The notes under the pieces were generated by a model that worked only from the letters and a program-made list of their open reading frames with translations, did no database searches and had not been told where the DNA came from. A DNA stretch of 64,000 nucleotides from Pseudaquidulcibacter sp041917055. GTDB taxonomy: Bacteria; Pseudomonadota; Alphaproteobacteria; Caulobacterales; Aquidulcibacteraceae. The position numbers and the translations under genes are program-made. The stretch is from positions 1 through 64,000 of the forward strand of contig JAYRYJ010000009.1 in NCBI GenBank assembly GCA_041917055.1, in the 5' to 3' direction. Every line of letters starts with the position of its first letter. The stretch's first letter is position 1. This document shows positions 26,600-35,520 of the stretch, in pieces.

Positions 26600-27346
26600 A
26601 TGTATCTTACAAAATCAACATGGCCTGAAATTGAGGCGCGAATAAAATCCGGAAAAACCGGAATAATAATTCCTGTTGGCTCGCACGAACAACATGGGCC
26701 AACTGGATTTATTGGCACCGATGCCATTTGTCCGCAAATCATTGCCGATGAAGCGCAGGCACAAAGCGATATTTTGATTGGCCCGAATTTCGGCGTTGGT
26801 CAGGCGCAGCACCATATGGCGTTTGCAGGGTCTATGACTTTGCGCCCGTCAACTATGATTGCGACAATTGTGGATTGGACGAATTCATTGGTGCACCACG
26901 GTTTTACCCATCTCTATTGGCTTAATGGGCACGGTGGCAATTGCGCAACCATTAATGCCGCATTTTCCGAAACCTATCACCAATATTCGATGCGCGGTGA
27001 AAAAGCACCGTTTAAGCATATTTTGGTCAATTGGTGGGAATTGCCGGGGATTACCGACTTTTGTTTGAAAATGTTTCCAGTGGGGCATGGTTCACACGGC
27101 ACGGCATCCGAAGTTGCTCTAACTTATTATCGCTTTCCGGACCGTGAAAATCTCAATCAAATGTCACTGTCGCCAAAAATCGCGCCCAGCGGGACAATTC
27201 GCGACGCCCTCGACTACCGCGCCCAATTCCCCGACGGTAGAATAGGTTCAGACCCAACCCAAGCCACAAAACAAAAAGGCGAAGAAATTGCAATCGCAAG
27301 CGCAAAGGTATTGATTGAGGATTTTGAAAAGTTCTTAAGCAACTAG
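26600..27346 (+). CDS. Creatininase-family amidohydrolase
   Basis: Metal-dependent amidohydrolase of the creatininase family (creatinine, formamide-type or pyrimidine-derivative substrates). IIPVGSHEQHGPTGF (about residues 22-36), LNGHGGN (about 108-114) and a central HHMAFAGSMTLRP hold the expected metal-binding Glu, His and Asp residues. 248 residues is the family length. It starts 15 bases after the ParE gene but has its own AGGCAAAA ribosome site. Its TAG stop lies inside the left arm of a 168-base inverted repeat. Confidence 0.88.
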   Translation: MYLTKSTWPEIEARIKSGKTGIIIPVGSHEQHGPTGFIGTDAICPQIIADEAQAQSDILIGPNFGVGQAQHHMAFAGSMTLRPSTMIATIVDWTNSLVHHGFTHLYWLNGHGGNCATINAAFSETYHQYSMRGEKAPFKHILVNWWELPGITDFCLKMFPVGHGSHGTASEVALTYYRFPDRENLNQMSLSPKIAPSGTIRDALDYRAQFPDGRIGSDPTQATKQKGEEIAIASAKVLIEDFEKFLSN

Positions 27347-27508
27347 CGCATTTCCCACTTTAGCTGACCCACCTGCCTTGCCCTTTTGCTCCATCTTCCG
27401 CATTAAATTTCTTGGAAATATTCCAATATTACCGAAGAAATTTAACACAAAAGCTGAACCAAAATTGCGGCGGCATCTGGGTCAGCTAAAGCGGGAAATG
27501 CGCTAGTT
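27341..27508. repeat. Inverted-repeat element with 31-base arms
   Basis: Arms at 27341-27371 and 27478-27508 match over 31 bases with one mismatch. Inside lie a second perfect pair, TTAAATTTCTT (27403-27413) with AAGAAATTTAA (27435-27445), and a short CTTTTG/CAAAAG pair, so the whole element can fold into a long branched stem. The outer ends contain the TAG stops of both convergent genes. It could be a bidirectional terminator, a small non-autonomous mobile element, or both; no target-site duplication is visible. Confidence 0.8.
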
Positions 27509-28819
27509 TTTAGGAAAAACCACTGTTTGCGGCGTCGGAACTTCTTCCTCTATTTTCGGTGGAGGTGGTGGCGGAACAATTCCGAAATGATTGCGTAAAT
27601 CCGCAAGTGCTTTGGCATTGGGATAGCCGTCGGCAATCAGTTTCTTTGACAATTGGAATTTTTGCAATGCGGCTTTAGTTTTTGCGCCTGCCGCACCGTC
27701 TGCGATGCCATCTAAAAGACCTAAACGAATAAGATAATTCTGCAATTCCTTGGTATCGGTGCGATTTAACGGCGGGTCGTTTGTCGGCCAATTCAATGCA
27801 TACATATTACCGCCCACAAAAGCATCGGCCAAAAATGCGACAGATAATGCATAGGAATCTGAGGCATTATAATGACGAATGGCATTGTAATTCTCACCCA
27901 CCAAAAATTTTGGCCCATTAGCGCCAGCGGGAACTAAAAGCCGCGCATTCCAATCTTGGGGGACATCGGCAAACGGGCTAATCATGCCATTTTGCCGCCA
28001 AAAGGAAAGGGGGCGCATTTGCCCATCCATCAAAGACCAATCGAAACTAGGTGCTAATTGCACCAATTTACCCCATGGCTCGCCACGTTTCCAACCAACT
28101 GATGCCAAATAATTAAGCGTCGATGCCAAGGCGTCGATCGGATTATTCCAAATATCGCGCACACCATCATTGTCGCCGTCGATTGCGCGTTCAAGATAAG
28201 AAGAAGGCATGAATTGCGTGTGCCCCATAGCACCCGCCCATGACCCTATTAATTTATCTTTGGTGGCAAAATTATTTTTAAGAATATCATGAACCGCTAA
28301 TAATTCTTTTTCACCCAATTCCTTACGCCGCCCATCATAAGCGAGTGTCGCGAGGGCATTGATGACGTCAATATTGCCTTTGTTTTCCCCATAACCGGTT
28401 TCCATTGCCCAAATCGCAATTGCAAATTCGGTCGGAACGCCCAATTCGTCGCTTTTCTTGCCGATCATAAATTTCATTTCGCCAAGTTTTTGTTTGCCTA
28501 AAGCAATTCTTTGGCTGCTGACTGAATTATTTATATATTGCCAGACCGGCTTTATTAATTCGGGTTGAGAATTGTTTAGGTTCACAACAGTCGCGCTTGG
28601 CGTGGCTGTTTTCAACATATCTTCAATGATAATTCGGTCTTTACTATTTTGATTCACCGCACGCGCAGCAAAATCCTTGCGCCAAATATCAAATTGTTCA
28701 TTGCCCGATGACGGGAAATCGGGCGGGACATAAGTGCCGTCAGTTTGTGCGCAGGCAGCAACATAAATCGAGAGACTGGCAATTGCGACAGACAGAAAAT
28801 AAGTGACTTTAGTTTTCAT
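27503..28819 (-). CDS. MltB-type lytic murein transglycosylase, lipoprotein
   Basis: Paralogue of the enzyme at 16390-17598. The signal peptide ends with a lipobox VAAC (Cys at about residue 23), so it is probably anchored to the outer membrane. FAIAIWAMETGYGENKG holds the catalytic Glu; SWAGAMGHTQFMPSSYL and YLASVGWKRGEPWG are family motifs. A peptidoglycan-binding_1 domain (about 350-415) has LQNYLIRLGLLDGIADGAAG. The C-terminus is Pro-rich (PPPPPPK). The stop codon sits in the right arm of the inverted repeat. It is followed upstream on its strand by genes of unknown or glycan functions. Confidence 0.92.
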   Translation of the reverse strand: MKTKVTYFLSVAIASLSIYVAACAQTDGTYVPPDFPSSGNEQFDIWRKDFAARAVNQNSKDRIIIEDMLKTATPSATVVNLNNSQPELIKPVWQYINNSVSSQRIALGKQKLGEMKFMIGKKSDELGVPTEFAIAIWAMETGYGENKGNIDVINALATLAYDGRRKELGEKELLAVHDILKNNFATKDKLIGSWAGAMGHTQFMPSSYLERAIDGDNDGVRDIWNNPIDALASTLNYLASVGWKRGEPWGKLVQLAPSFDWSLMDGQMRPLSFWRQNGMISPFADVPQDWNARLLVPAGANGPKFLVGENYNAIRHYNASDSYALSVAFLADAFVGGNMYALNWPTNDPPLNRTDTKELQNYLIRLGLLDGIADGAAGAKTKAALQKFQLSKKLIADGYPNAKALADLRNHFGIVPPPPPPKIEEEVPTPQTVVFPKN

Positions 28820-28856
28820 TGGGGAATCAATACCAAATTATGGGGCGAAATTGAGG

Positions 28857-29411
28857 CTATAAGATTTTTATGACCAAAGCGATAATATCAATTCCTCTGC
28901 CGCTTCCCTTGGTATCGGGGTTTAAATAGATTTTTTGAATACCATTTTGTGGCGCATCAATTTCAACACTTGCGGCCTCAGTATCTGGTTTTGGTTTGGC
29001 TTTTGCCCAATTAATTTGGTTTTGACCGCCAAGTCCGACGGCGAATTCGTCACTGGCTTTGTAATTGATTGGCGGCGCAACGATTGCAACACGCACTTTT
29101 TTTCCTGCAGTCATTGACGTTATTTTCGGGTCAAGTTGCAATTGAGCCCCATTCTTGGAATTTTCAGCAAATGGCGAAAATGAAACCATTCGTAAGCCAA
29201 TCGAAGAACCCGCCCCTTGTCCTGCAGCGGTAAGGGCCACACTTTGGTCAGGTTTGAATTGCAAAATGTCTTTCTCGCTCAGAATGATTTTGTCATTCAG
29301 AAACTGACCTTGAACCAAATACGGTTTGGTAAGGCTTAAGGGATTAATGCCGAAATAGACAATCAAACCCGCAATTATTGCACTTAAAACAAAGAAAATA
29401 ATATTCCGCAT
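28857..29411 (-). CDS. Membrane-anchored protein, function unknown
   Basis: A 184-residue protein with one hydrophobic N-terminal segment (about residues 4-22), uncut or weakly cut, and a periplasmic part of beta character. I recognise no domain. It is 37 bases from the start of the MltB-type gene downstream and 38 bases from the glycosyltransferase stop upstream, all on one strand, so the four genes from mnmC to the transglycosylase may form one transcript. Confidence 0.65.
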   Translation of the reverse strand: MRNIIFFVLSAIIAGLIVYFGINPLSLTKPYLVQGQFLNDKIILSEKDILQFKPDQSVALTAAGQGAGSSIGLRMVSFSPFAENSKNGAQLQLDPKITSMTAGKKVRVAIVAPPINYKASDEFAVGLGGQNQINWAKAKPKPDTEAASVEIDAPQNGIQKIYLNPDTKGSGRGIDIIALVIKIL

Positions 29412-29449
29412 TATTCTTGTCTAAGCGAAATCGGTAAAAAGCTAAACCC

Positions 29450-30265
29450 TTAAGACCGCTTTTTTTGCCATTTATTCCAAATAAGGAAAATTTTTGGCCC
29501 TTCAATTAAATAGCGTTTCCACATTCTTTGCGGTTCGCTCAATAATCTATGCAACCATTCAAGCCGAAGTTTTTGCATAAATTTTGGTGCGCGTTTTACG
29601 CGACCTGTAATGAATTCAAGGCTTGCACCTAAACAAAGGCCGACGCCTTTGGCGTTTTCAAACTGTAAAACTGCATTTGCGACCATTTCCTGTTGCGGCG
29701 AACCGACGCAAATAAAATGGAAAAGTGCAGGATTATCGGCAATGAATTGCGCACATTGTTTGACCGCATCAGGGTTGTTTTTAAGGCCCATTGGTGCGTC
29801 ATACCATTTAATATTCCTTAGTGAGAATTTCGCCTTTAATACGTCAATAAGCGCTTTATCGCCGCCGATTATATTAATCGCATCTTGCGGTTTTATGATC
29901 TTCTCAAATAAGCGCGCCGCCAAATCCGAACCAGGGCAAGCGGGCAATTCAATTCCCGACATTTTAGCAAGAATTTCCAAGATCCGACTGTCATTGGTAT
30001 TTAGCCACGCGCCATCATAAAGATTTTGTAATTCAGTTTCTTTGTGCAAACGCACCAAATGGTCGGCATTTGGCGTAACCAAATAACCATAAGTTTGCTC
30101 AATCTTCGCTTTTTGCACGACGCGGGCCAATAGAATTTCGGGGGTTACAGGTGAAAAATTAACGCCCAAAAACTCAATTAATCTATGCGGTGAACGGCGA
30201 TCCAAAAGCAAAACATCTTGATCGTCTTCTGTAAGGACAATTTCATTCATAATGCTTTGTAACAT
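29450..30265 (-). CDS. WecG/TagA/CpsF-family glycosyltransferase
   Basis: Glycosyltransferase of family 26, which adds ManNAc-type sugars to a lipid-linked precursor at the inner face of the membrane. VTPNADHLVRLHK (about residues 61-73), VCVGSPQQEMVA and the C-terminal GRVKRAPKFMQKLRLEWLHRLL pattern (about 228-249) are diagnostic. Length is 271 residues. The ATG shares one base with the mnmC stop (TAATG), so they are coupled; an internal ATG at 30250 is possible. No other surface-polysaccharide genes are near. Confidence 0.9.
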   Translation of the reverse strand: MLQSIMNEIVLTEDDQDVLLLDRRSPHRLIEFLGVNFSPVTPEILLARVVQKAKIEQTYGYLVTPNADHLVRLHKETELQNLYDGAWLNTNDSRILEILAKMSGIELPACPGSDLAARLFEKIIKPQDAINIIGGDKALIDVLKAKFSLRNIKWYDAPMGLKNNPDAVKQCAQFIADNPALFHFICVGSPQQEMVANAVLQFENAKGVGLCLGASLEFITGRVKRAPKFMQKLRLEWLHRLLSEPQRMWKRYLIEGPKIFLIWNKWQKKRS

Positions 30266-32028
30266 TAAATGTTTGAAAACTGATTACCAAACCTATGGGG
30301 CGAAACCAGTTTCGCGACTTGGGTTTCCACACTTAAATTACCATGCGCGATTTGCATTATCAGCATTTGTGCCAAAAATGGTGCGAGTGAAAATCCACGC
30401 GAACCCAATGCGCCCAAAACAAAAAGCCGGTCCCTAATTTCGCCCGCAATTGGAATTTGGTCTTTAGATGCCGCGCGCATTGATGCGCGACCTGTAATAT
30501 TTGAATTTTTAAGTTTATTCGCTAATTCGGGGGCGAATTTGGCGATATTTTCAAGATTCTTCTCGTGTGAATCTTCAAGGATTTCCGGTACTTTTTCCAA
30601 TTTGACGCGCTCAAAAGTTGCCCCGAAAATGGTTTTGTCTTGAAATGGAATGGCATAGCCACCGGCAGCAATCGGCATTTCGCCTTTGGGCCATTCAAAA
30701 TCGGAAATACTTACCACACCTTCGCGCCCGGAAATTGGCAATTCACCGTTCAATAATTTGTTAGTTCCGGCGCCTGCGGCATTAATTAGGATATTGGTGC
30801 GCAAGACTTCTTCATTATTTTCGCCAATCAAAATCCATTTGTCTTCTCGACGAATAATTTCCTTTATTGCTTCACCGCGGATTTCCAAACTTTCGCGCAA
30901 TTTGTCGCAAACAATTGGCGGTTCAACCAATGCAGAATTGTGGATTAATGTGCCTTCTTCAATTGTCAAAAATTCAGGTGGTAGCGGCGGGTTTTTTGCA
31001 AATATTTGAAATTTTTCAATATCGCGCTCGCTTTTTGCGGGTTCTTTGATTTTGGTTCTTTCAAAACCTATTCCCAAATCCTCATAAAATCGCAATGCAT
31101 GGAGATATGCGGTTTTAAAAAATCGCGATTGTGTCGTTTCGGTTCGGTCAAGGCGCGGCATACAAATCCCGCGCGGATTATTTGAGGCCTTGAATTTCCC
31201 CTCAATATCATTATCGAAAATTGTAGCTTTAATGCCAAATTTTGCCGCATAATGACCAAGGCAAAGCCCTGCAATTCCAGCGCCAATAATGACGATTTCT
31301 TCTGCTTTCTTATGAGTTTGGCTTGGCGTCGGGATTTGTGGGCGTGCAATAAGTCGGTGCTTCTTATTTGCGAAGCCCGCTAGTTTCTCAAATACAAAGC
31401 CTGATTTTTGCAATCCTTCGCGCACCAATGATGCCACCGAATATGTCGCAATAATGCCGTCGGGCTTAATTAAGCGAGCGATTTGGGAAAAAATTGTGTC
31501 ATTCCAAAAATCAGGGTTTTTAGATGGCGCAAAACCATCCAAAAACCACGCATCGGCCTTAAATTCGCACAGTTCCATTGTTTCATTGGCGTCGCCGATA
31601 AAAATGTTTAGAAAGACACGCGGGACAATTTCTATCGAATGAAGGCCTTTTACATTCTTAGGCCAATTGCGCAATAATTTTTCTGATTGGTCCTTAATCT
31701 GGGGAAAATTCGAATGCGCGAGGCCCGCATTTTCCGCATCCATCAGATATTTTTCAAATGTATAGAATTGAAGGGTCGCATTTGGAGCCGCGCTTTCTTC
31801 AAATTCCTTCAAAACCGCGAGAAAATTTAAGCCCGTCCCAAATCCGGTTTCACCTATAATAATATCGTTTTGAATTTTGATTTTTTTGTCGATTTCTGTG
31901 GGGCGAATGAAGACCTCATAGGTTTCGTCCAATCCGCCCATTTTCGAATAATAAGTATCGCCAAACAGAATGTTTGACGGAATATTGTTTTCGTCAAATT
32001 CGAGGAAGCCACTCAATCGAATACCCAA
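30265..32028 (-). CDS. mnmC: Bifunctional tRNA mnm5s2U synthesis protein MnmC
   Basis: Enzyme for the last two steps of mnm5s2U34 formation in tRNA. The N-terminal MnmD methyltransferase half (about residues 1-230) has GETGFGTGLNFL for S-adenosylmethionine and DAWFLDGFAPSKNPDFW. The C-terminal FAD oxidoreductase half has VIIGAGIAGLCLGH (about 245-258), RASMRAASKDQIPIAG and GALGSRGFSLAPF. At 587 residues it is slightly short but complete. The start must be a TTG, at 32028 or 32016; no ATG in frame precedes residue 30. The upstream gene's terminator (32034-32060) covers the place where a ribosome site should lie. Confidence 0.92.
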   Translation of the reverse strand: MGIRLSGFLEFDENNIPSNILFGDTYYSKMGGLDETYEVFIRPTEIDKKIKIQNDIIIGETGFGTGLNFLAVLKEFEESAAPNATLQFYTFEKYLMDAENAGLAHSNFPQIKDQSEKLLRNWPKNVKGLHSIEIVPRVFLNIFIGDANETMELCEFKADAWFLDGFAPSKNPDFWNDTIFSQIARLIKPDGIIATYSVASLVREGLQKSGFVFEKLAGFANKKHRLIARPQIPTPSQTHKKAEEIVIIGAGIAGLCLGHYAAKFGIKATIFDNDIEGKFKASNNPRGICMPRLDRTETTQSRFFKTAYLHALRFYEDLGIGFERTKIKEPAKSERDIEKFQIFAKNPPLPPEFLTIEEGTLIHNSALVEPPIVCDKLRESLEIRGEAIKEIIRREDKWILIGENNEEVLRTNILINAAGAGTNKLLNGELPISGREGVVSISDFEWPKGEMPIAAGGYAIPFQDKTIFGATFERVKLEKVPEILEDSHEKNLENIAKFAPELANKLKNSNITGRASMRAASKDQIPIAGEIRDRLFVLGALGSRGFSLAPFLAQMLIMQIAHGNLSVETQVAKLVSPHRFGNQFSNI

Positions 32029-32033
32029 AAAGC

Positions 32034-32060
32034 AAAAGGCCGCCCTTTTGAGGCGGCCTT
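32034..32060 (-). terminator. Terminator of the Ala-rich lipoprotein gene
   Basis: Minus-strand stem AAGGCCGCC/GGCGGCCTT (arms 32052-32060 and 32036-32044) with a 7-base loop and then TTGCTTTTTG. It is a strong intrinsic terminator placed directly before mnmC. Confidence 0.85.
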
Positions 32061-32083
32061 GGAATTCTTATAACCTAAGGCTA

Positions 32084-32347
32084 TTAGTGTTTAGCTTCAG
32101 GAGCAGCAGCATTAACAGCAGCGCCAGCAGCGTCAGCAGCAACGTTAGCAGTTGCAGCAGCAGCGTCAGTAGCAACGTTAACAGCAGCGTCAGCAGCACC
32201 AGCAGCTGCACCAACAGCAGCGTCAGCAGTGTTAGTAGCAACGTTTGCAGCAGCGTCAGCAGCGTTAGTTACAGTTTCAGCGGCTTTACCACAAGCGGCA
32301 ACGCCAAGAAGGGCTACAATTGCAGTAGCAGCGAAAAGCTTTTTCAT
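32084..32347 (-). CDS. Ala-rich repetitive lipoprotein
   Basis: An 87-residue lipoprotein. The signal peptide ends at GVAAC (Cys at about residue 19); the mature part is almost only Ala with Val, Asn, Thr and Asp, built of about 11-residue units such as AADAAANVAT. It should form a long amphipathic helix, like Lpp-type or LEA-like proteins, perhaps tethered to the outer membrane. The DNA is a run of GCN codons and imperfect triplet repeats, so the copy number of units could vary. The ATG at 32347 follows GAGGATG. It has its own terminator. Confidence 0.78.
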   Translation of the reverse strand: MKKLFAATAIVALLGVAACGKAAETVTNAADAAANVATNTADAAVGAAAGAADAAVNVATDAAAATANVAADAAGAAVNAAAPEAKH

Positions 32348-32760
32348 TGAAAACATCCTCAATATATAGTTTCTCTGCGAGCCCCTAAAATTGCACGCAT
32401 TAAGGCCGATTTAGCGTAATTTTCGTGTCATGCAAGAAGAATTATCATTTTTAAACGCCCGCGCGATTATGCATTATTGCATAGCTTAACCATGAAAATG
32501 ATTGGGTTTTGTCATAGCTGGAGGGTTTGTGGCGGTGGTTTGAGACCAAGCCATTTTGAAAAAGGAAAAAAATCTTCCATTAATACCGATACTTAGCAGC
32601 GGCCTTTTGAATATCGGTTTGATTTCAACTTTAGTCGAATATTAGTCAAAGCGGAAATAATGAGAATTAAAAATAGTTGGAAAAAATATTTTTCCGAAAA
32701 ATGTTTTTTGAATTTTTGTGCAGTAAATGTCAGCCTTGCAAATAAAAAGCGCTAAAATTA
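32348..32760. other. 413-base stretch without a gene
   Basis: It lies between the motA stop and the lipoprotein start, both on the minus strand, and should hold the lipoprotein promoter. I see TATGCA-TTAT-TGCATA near 32470 and a single TTAACCAT (32486-32493), a half-site of the kind bound by CtrA in alphaproteobacteria. The half 32540-32760 is AT-rich with nothing I can name. No reading frame is credible. Confidence 0.55.
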
Positions 32761-33627
32761 TCAATCGTTTCCTAAAGCGCCTATCGCTTCTTCTAGTTTC
32801 GCAAAGGATGGCTGCAAAGGTGAAGGAACGCTTCCGCGACCGATTTCAACTGAAACCTGGGCAGCATTTCCGTGCAAATGCGCAACCAAAACGTCTTGGA
32901 TAATTTTATAGAATTGGTGCTCTTCGTCCAAGACTTGACCTAAGCGTGATGCCATTGGGCCAACAAAGCCATAAGCCAAAAACACGCCAAGGAATGTACC
33001 GACCAATGCTTTACCAATCATGCCACCCAAAACTGCGGGTGGTTCGGTAATTGCGCCCATGGTTTTAACAATACCCAAAACCGCCGCAACAATTCCCAAT
33101 GCCGGAAGACCATCGGCCATATTTTGCATTGCGTGAGCCGCCAAATGCGCCTCGTGATGGTGCTTTTCCAATTGCTTTTCCATATTGGATTCAACTTGAT
33201 GTGGGTCATCAAGATTCATGGTCATCATGCGCAAAGTGTCGCAAATGAAGTCCGTAACATGGTGATCTTTGGCAATTTTTGGATAGCGATTGAAAATTGG
33301 GCTGTCATGCGGCTTTTCAATATGTGCCTCAAGTGCGACTACGCCTTTGGTTTTCATTAATTTGGTCAATGAATATAGCAAAAGCAATAGATCTGTATAA
33401 TCTTGCTTTTTCCATTTGGGGCCTGATGCAATTTTGCCAATGCCGCCGCCAAATGCTTTAATCGTATCAATTGAATTGCCTGTAACAAGTGCGCCAACCG
33501 CTGCACCCAAAATCATCATTAATTCCATTGGGGCGGCGTGAAGTATTACTTCCATGTGTCCGCCAGCGAGAATAAACCCGCCGAAAACCATAGCAAAAAC
33601 GATTACAATGCCGATTGCCAGAAACAT
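32761..33627 (-). CDS. motA: Flagellar motor stator protein MotA
   Basis: Inner-membrane proton-channel subunit of the flagellar motor. The N-terminal helix pair has FGGFILAGG and MILGAAVGALVTGNS; the large cytoplasmic loop (about residues 70-170) carries the charged positions that touch the rotor; helices 3 and 4 contain DGLPALGIVAAVLGIVKTMGAI and GTFLGVFLAYGFVGPMA. Length (288) is standard. A GGGG ribosome site precedes the ATG. motB, which often follows motA, is not in the window, and no other flagellar gene is present. Confidence 0.95.
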   Translation of the reverse strand: MFLAIGIVIVFAMVFGGFILAGGHMEVILHAAPMELMMILGAAVGALVTGNSIDTIKAFGGGIGKIASGPKWKKQDYTDLLLLLYSLTKLMKTKGVVALEAHIEKPHDSPIFNRYPKIAKDHHVTDFICDTLRMMTMNLDDPHQVESNMEKQLEKHHHEAHLAAHAMQNMADGLPALGIVAAVLGIVKTMGAITEPPAVLGGMIGKALVGTFLGVFLAYGFVGPMASRLGQVLDEEHQFYKIIQDVLVAHLHGNAAQVSVEIGRGSVPSPLQPSFAKLEEAIGALGND

Positions 33628-33748
33628 AATGACCCCGATTTATTAAAATTGCGCGCAATTAATTATAATTGCCTTATAACCCCCAACTCTTAACAATGGG
33701 TTTGAAAACGGTTTAAATTTAATGAAAATTGCAAACTATTTGCAATAA

Positions 33749-34903
33749 TCAGCGCGCTAATCGATCTATAACACTATCCAAAAACCAAAGGCATTGGTTT
33801 AATTGGTCGATTTCTATGAATTCATTTGGCTGATGCGCCTGTAAAATAGACCCTGGGCCCATTATTACGGCAGGGATTGAGTGTTTTTGAAAAATTCCGG
33901 CTTCTGAGCCATAAGAAACTGCAATGGTTTCATTTTCGCCCGAAATAGAACGCACAAAACTCTCGGCAAGTGAATCAGGTTGGTTCAAAAGTGGCGGCGT
34001 GTAGGAACGCTGTTTCAAAACCGCGCCACATTCGGGAAAACGTAATTTCATTTCGGCGTCTATTTTTCGGACTTTGTCTGAAATTTTCGAAATGATTTGA
34101 TCGCATTCGGCATCGTTTTCATAGCGAATATCAAAAATAAAGCGGCAATGATGCGCAAGTATATTGCCCGCCGTGCCACCTTCAATTTTACCGATGGTTA
34201 AAGTTGGCCCCGGTGGTTCAAAAAGTGTGTTGCCTATTTGATAATTAGAACCCAATTCATTAATTAGCTCAATGACCGGAATAGCCGCCATAATTGCGGA
34301 AATACCTTTATCGGGTCTTGAAGAATGCGCTTCATGCCCCGTAAACTCGACAATATAGGTGGAAATGCCCTTTTGTGCCGAAACCGGCTTCATCATGCTA
34401 GGTTCACCGATGATTGCCAATTCGATTTTGGGAAAATCACCAATCATTTGGGCAACCATGTGATGTGCACCTATGCAGCCGATTTCCTCATCATAGGAAA
34501 GACAAAAATAAATCGGCTTTCTTAATTCTGCGCGTCCAATTTTTTCCGCCAAGGCCAAAACACACGCGCTAAAGCCTTTCATATCGCAAGTGCCGCGCGC
34601 GTATAATTTACCGTCTTTTTCAATTAATTCAAAAGGGTCTGTATCCCAATCTTGATCCTCAATCGGCACAACATCGGAATGACCGGATAGGATTATACCT
34701 CCATCGGTAATTGGTCCAAAAACCGCAACCAAATTGGCAAGCTTGCAATCATCACTTTTATATAATTGGGCTTTTGCGCCATTTTCTTCGCAAATATTTT
34801 GCGCCCAATCAATTAATTCAAGATTGGAATTTCGCGAAACTGTTCTAAACGCGACCAAGGTGCCAAGGTTTTCAATGGCAAGGTCGAGCTTAGGATGTTT
34901 CAT
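33749..34903 (-). CDS. argE: Acetylornithine deacetylase
   Basis: M20-family zinc hydrolase producing ornithine from N-acetylornithine in arginine synthesis. SGHSDVVP (about residues 73-80), GTCDMKGF (about 107-114) and the YDEEIGCIGAHH block are the metal and catalytic motifs; a dimerisation domain lies in the middle (about 175-285). Length is 384 residues from the ATG at 34903; a TTG nine bases earlier is possible. The FKBP gene ends 12 bases upstream on the same strand. Confidence 0.92.
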   Translation of the reverse strand: MKHPKLDLAIENLGTLVAFRTVSRNSNLELIDWAQNICEENGAKAQLYKSDDCKLANLVAVFGPITDGGIILSGHSDVVPIEDQDWDTDPFELIEKDGKLYARGTCDMKGFSACVLALAEKIGRAELRKPIYFCLSYDEEIGCIGAHHMVAQMIGDFPKIELAIIGEPSMMKPVSAQKGISTYIVEFTGHEAHSSRPDKGISAIMAAIPVIELINELGSNYQIGNTLFEPPGPTLTIGKIEGGTAGNILAHHCRFIFDIRYENDAECDQIISKISDKVRKIDAEMKLRFPECGAVLKQRSYTPPLLNQPDSLAESFVRSISGENETIAVSYGSEAGIFQKHSIPAVIMGPGSILQAHQPNEFIEIDQLNQCLWFLDSVIDRLAR

Positions 34904-34915
34904 GCGCGTCAATTA

Positions 34916-35512
34916 TTAATGCCCCGATTTCTCGTTCAATTTACCATCGGATCCGATGATTTCGTTTTCCATTAATTCTTGCGCGGTTTCGTCGGCTTTG
35001 ACAATAGATAATAGTTGCAATCTAAAGACCAAAAGCGTGTTTGGCGGAATAATGCATTCATCACCCTTGCCGCCACAACCTTGCGGCATTCCGATTGGGC
35101 CATAACCGATTTTTGGGTGAACCCAAATTACCCATTCATCCCCCGGATGCATATTTAATAATGCTTCAGTCCATGCCGGAATTAAATCCGCGACGGGCAT
35201 TTCAAGGGCGGTTCCGCGTTGGAACGAAGAATCAAAGACTTCGCCGTTCAAAAATGTCCCTTCATAATTGGCACTGACGATTGAGGAATATTCAGGTTTA
35301 GGGCCTTTAGGGTCGCCCGAAGAAATTATCTGATATTGCAAGCCGCTTTTTGTGGTCACGACACCTGGCTTATTGGCATTTTGTGCCAAAAATTCTTCGG
35401 CAGTTTGCAAATTCTTGTTTGCCTCGGGCGATAGTTTAATCTGCGCCTCTTTTGAGCAAGAGGTAATGGCAAAAAGGCCGAAAATGGCGGCAAGGAATAG
35501 TTTTAGTTTCAT
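34916..35512 (-). CDS. FKBP-type peptidyl-prolyl isomerase lipoprotein
   Basis: Periplasmic proline isomerase and likely folding helper. A lipobox ITSC gives Cys at about residue 19. A short helical segment (about 30-50) is followed by the FKBP domain (about 53-170): VSANYEGTFLNGEVFDSSFQRG, GDEWVIWVHPKIGYG and IIPPNTLLVFRLQLL. An insertion MPQGCGGKGDEC in the flap loop carries two Cys that could form a disulphide. The gene sits between ilvA and argE on one strand with small spacers. Confidence 0.9.
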   Translation of the reverse strand: MKLKLFLAAIFGLFAITSCSKEAQIKLSPEANKNLQTAEEFLAQNANKPGVVTTKSGLQYQIISSGDPKGPKPEYSSIVSANYEGTFLNGEVFDSSFQRGTALEMPVADLIPAWTEALLNMHPGDEWVIWVHPKIGYGPIGMPQGCGGKGDECIIPPNTLLVFRLQLLSIVKADETAQELMENEIIGSDGKLNEKSGH

Positions 35513-35520
35513 AATTTTAC

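Noticed and set aside
32410..32490. Very short frame in the spacer after the lipoprotein start
   Set aside because: About 19 codons with no ribosome site; not a credible gene.
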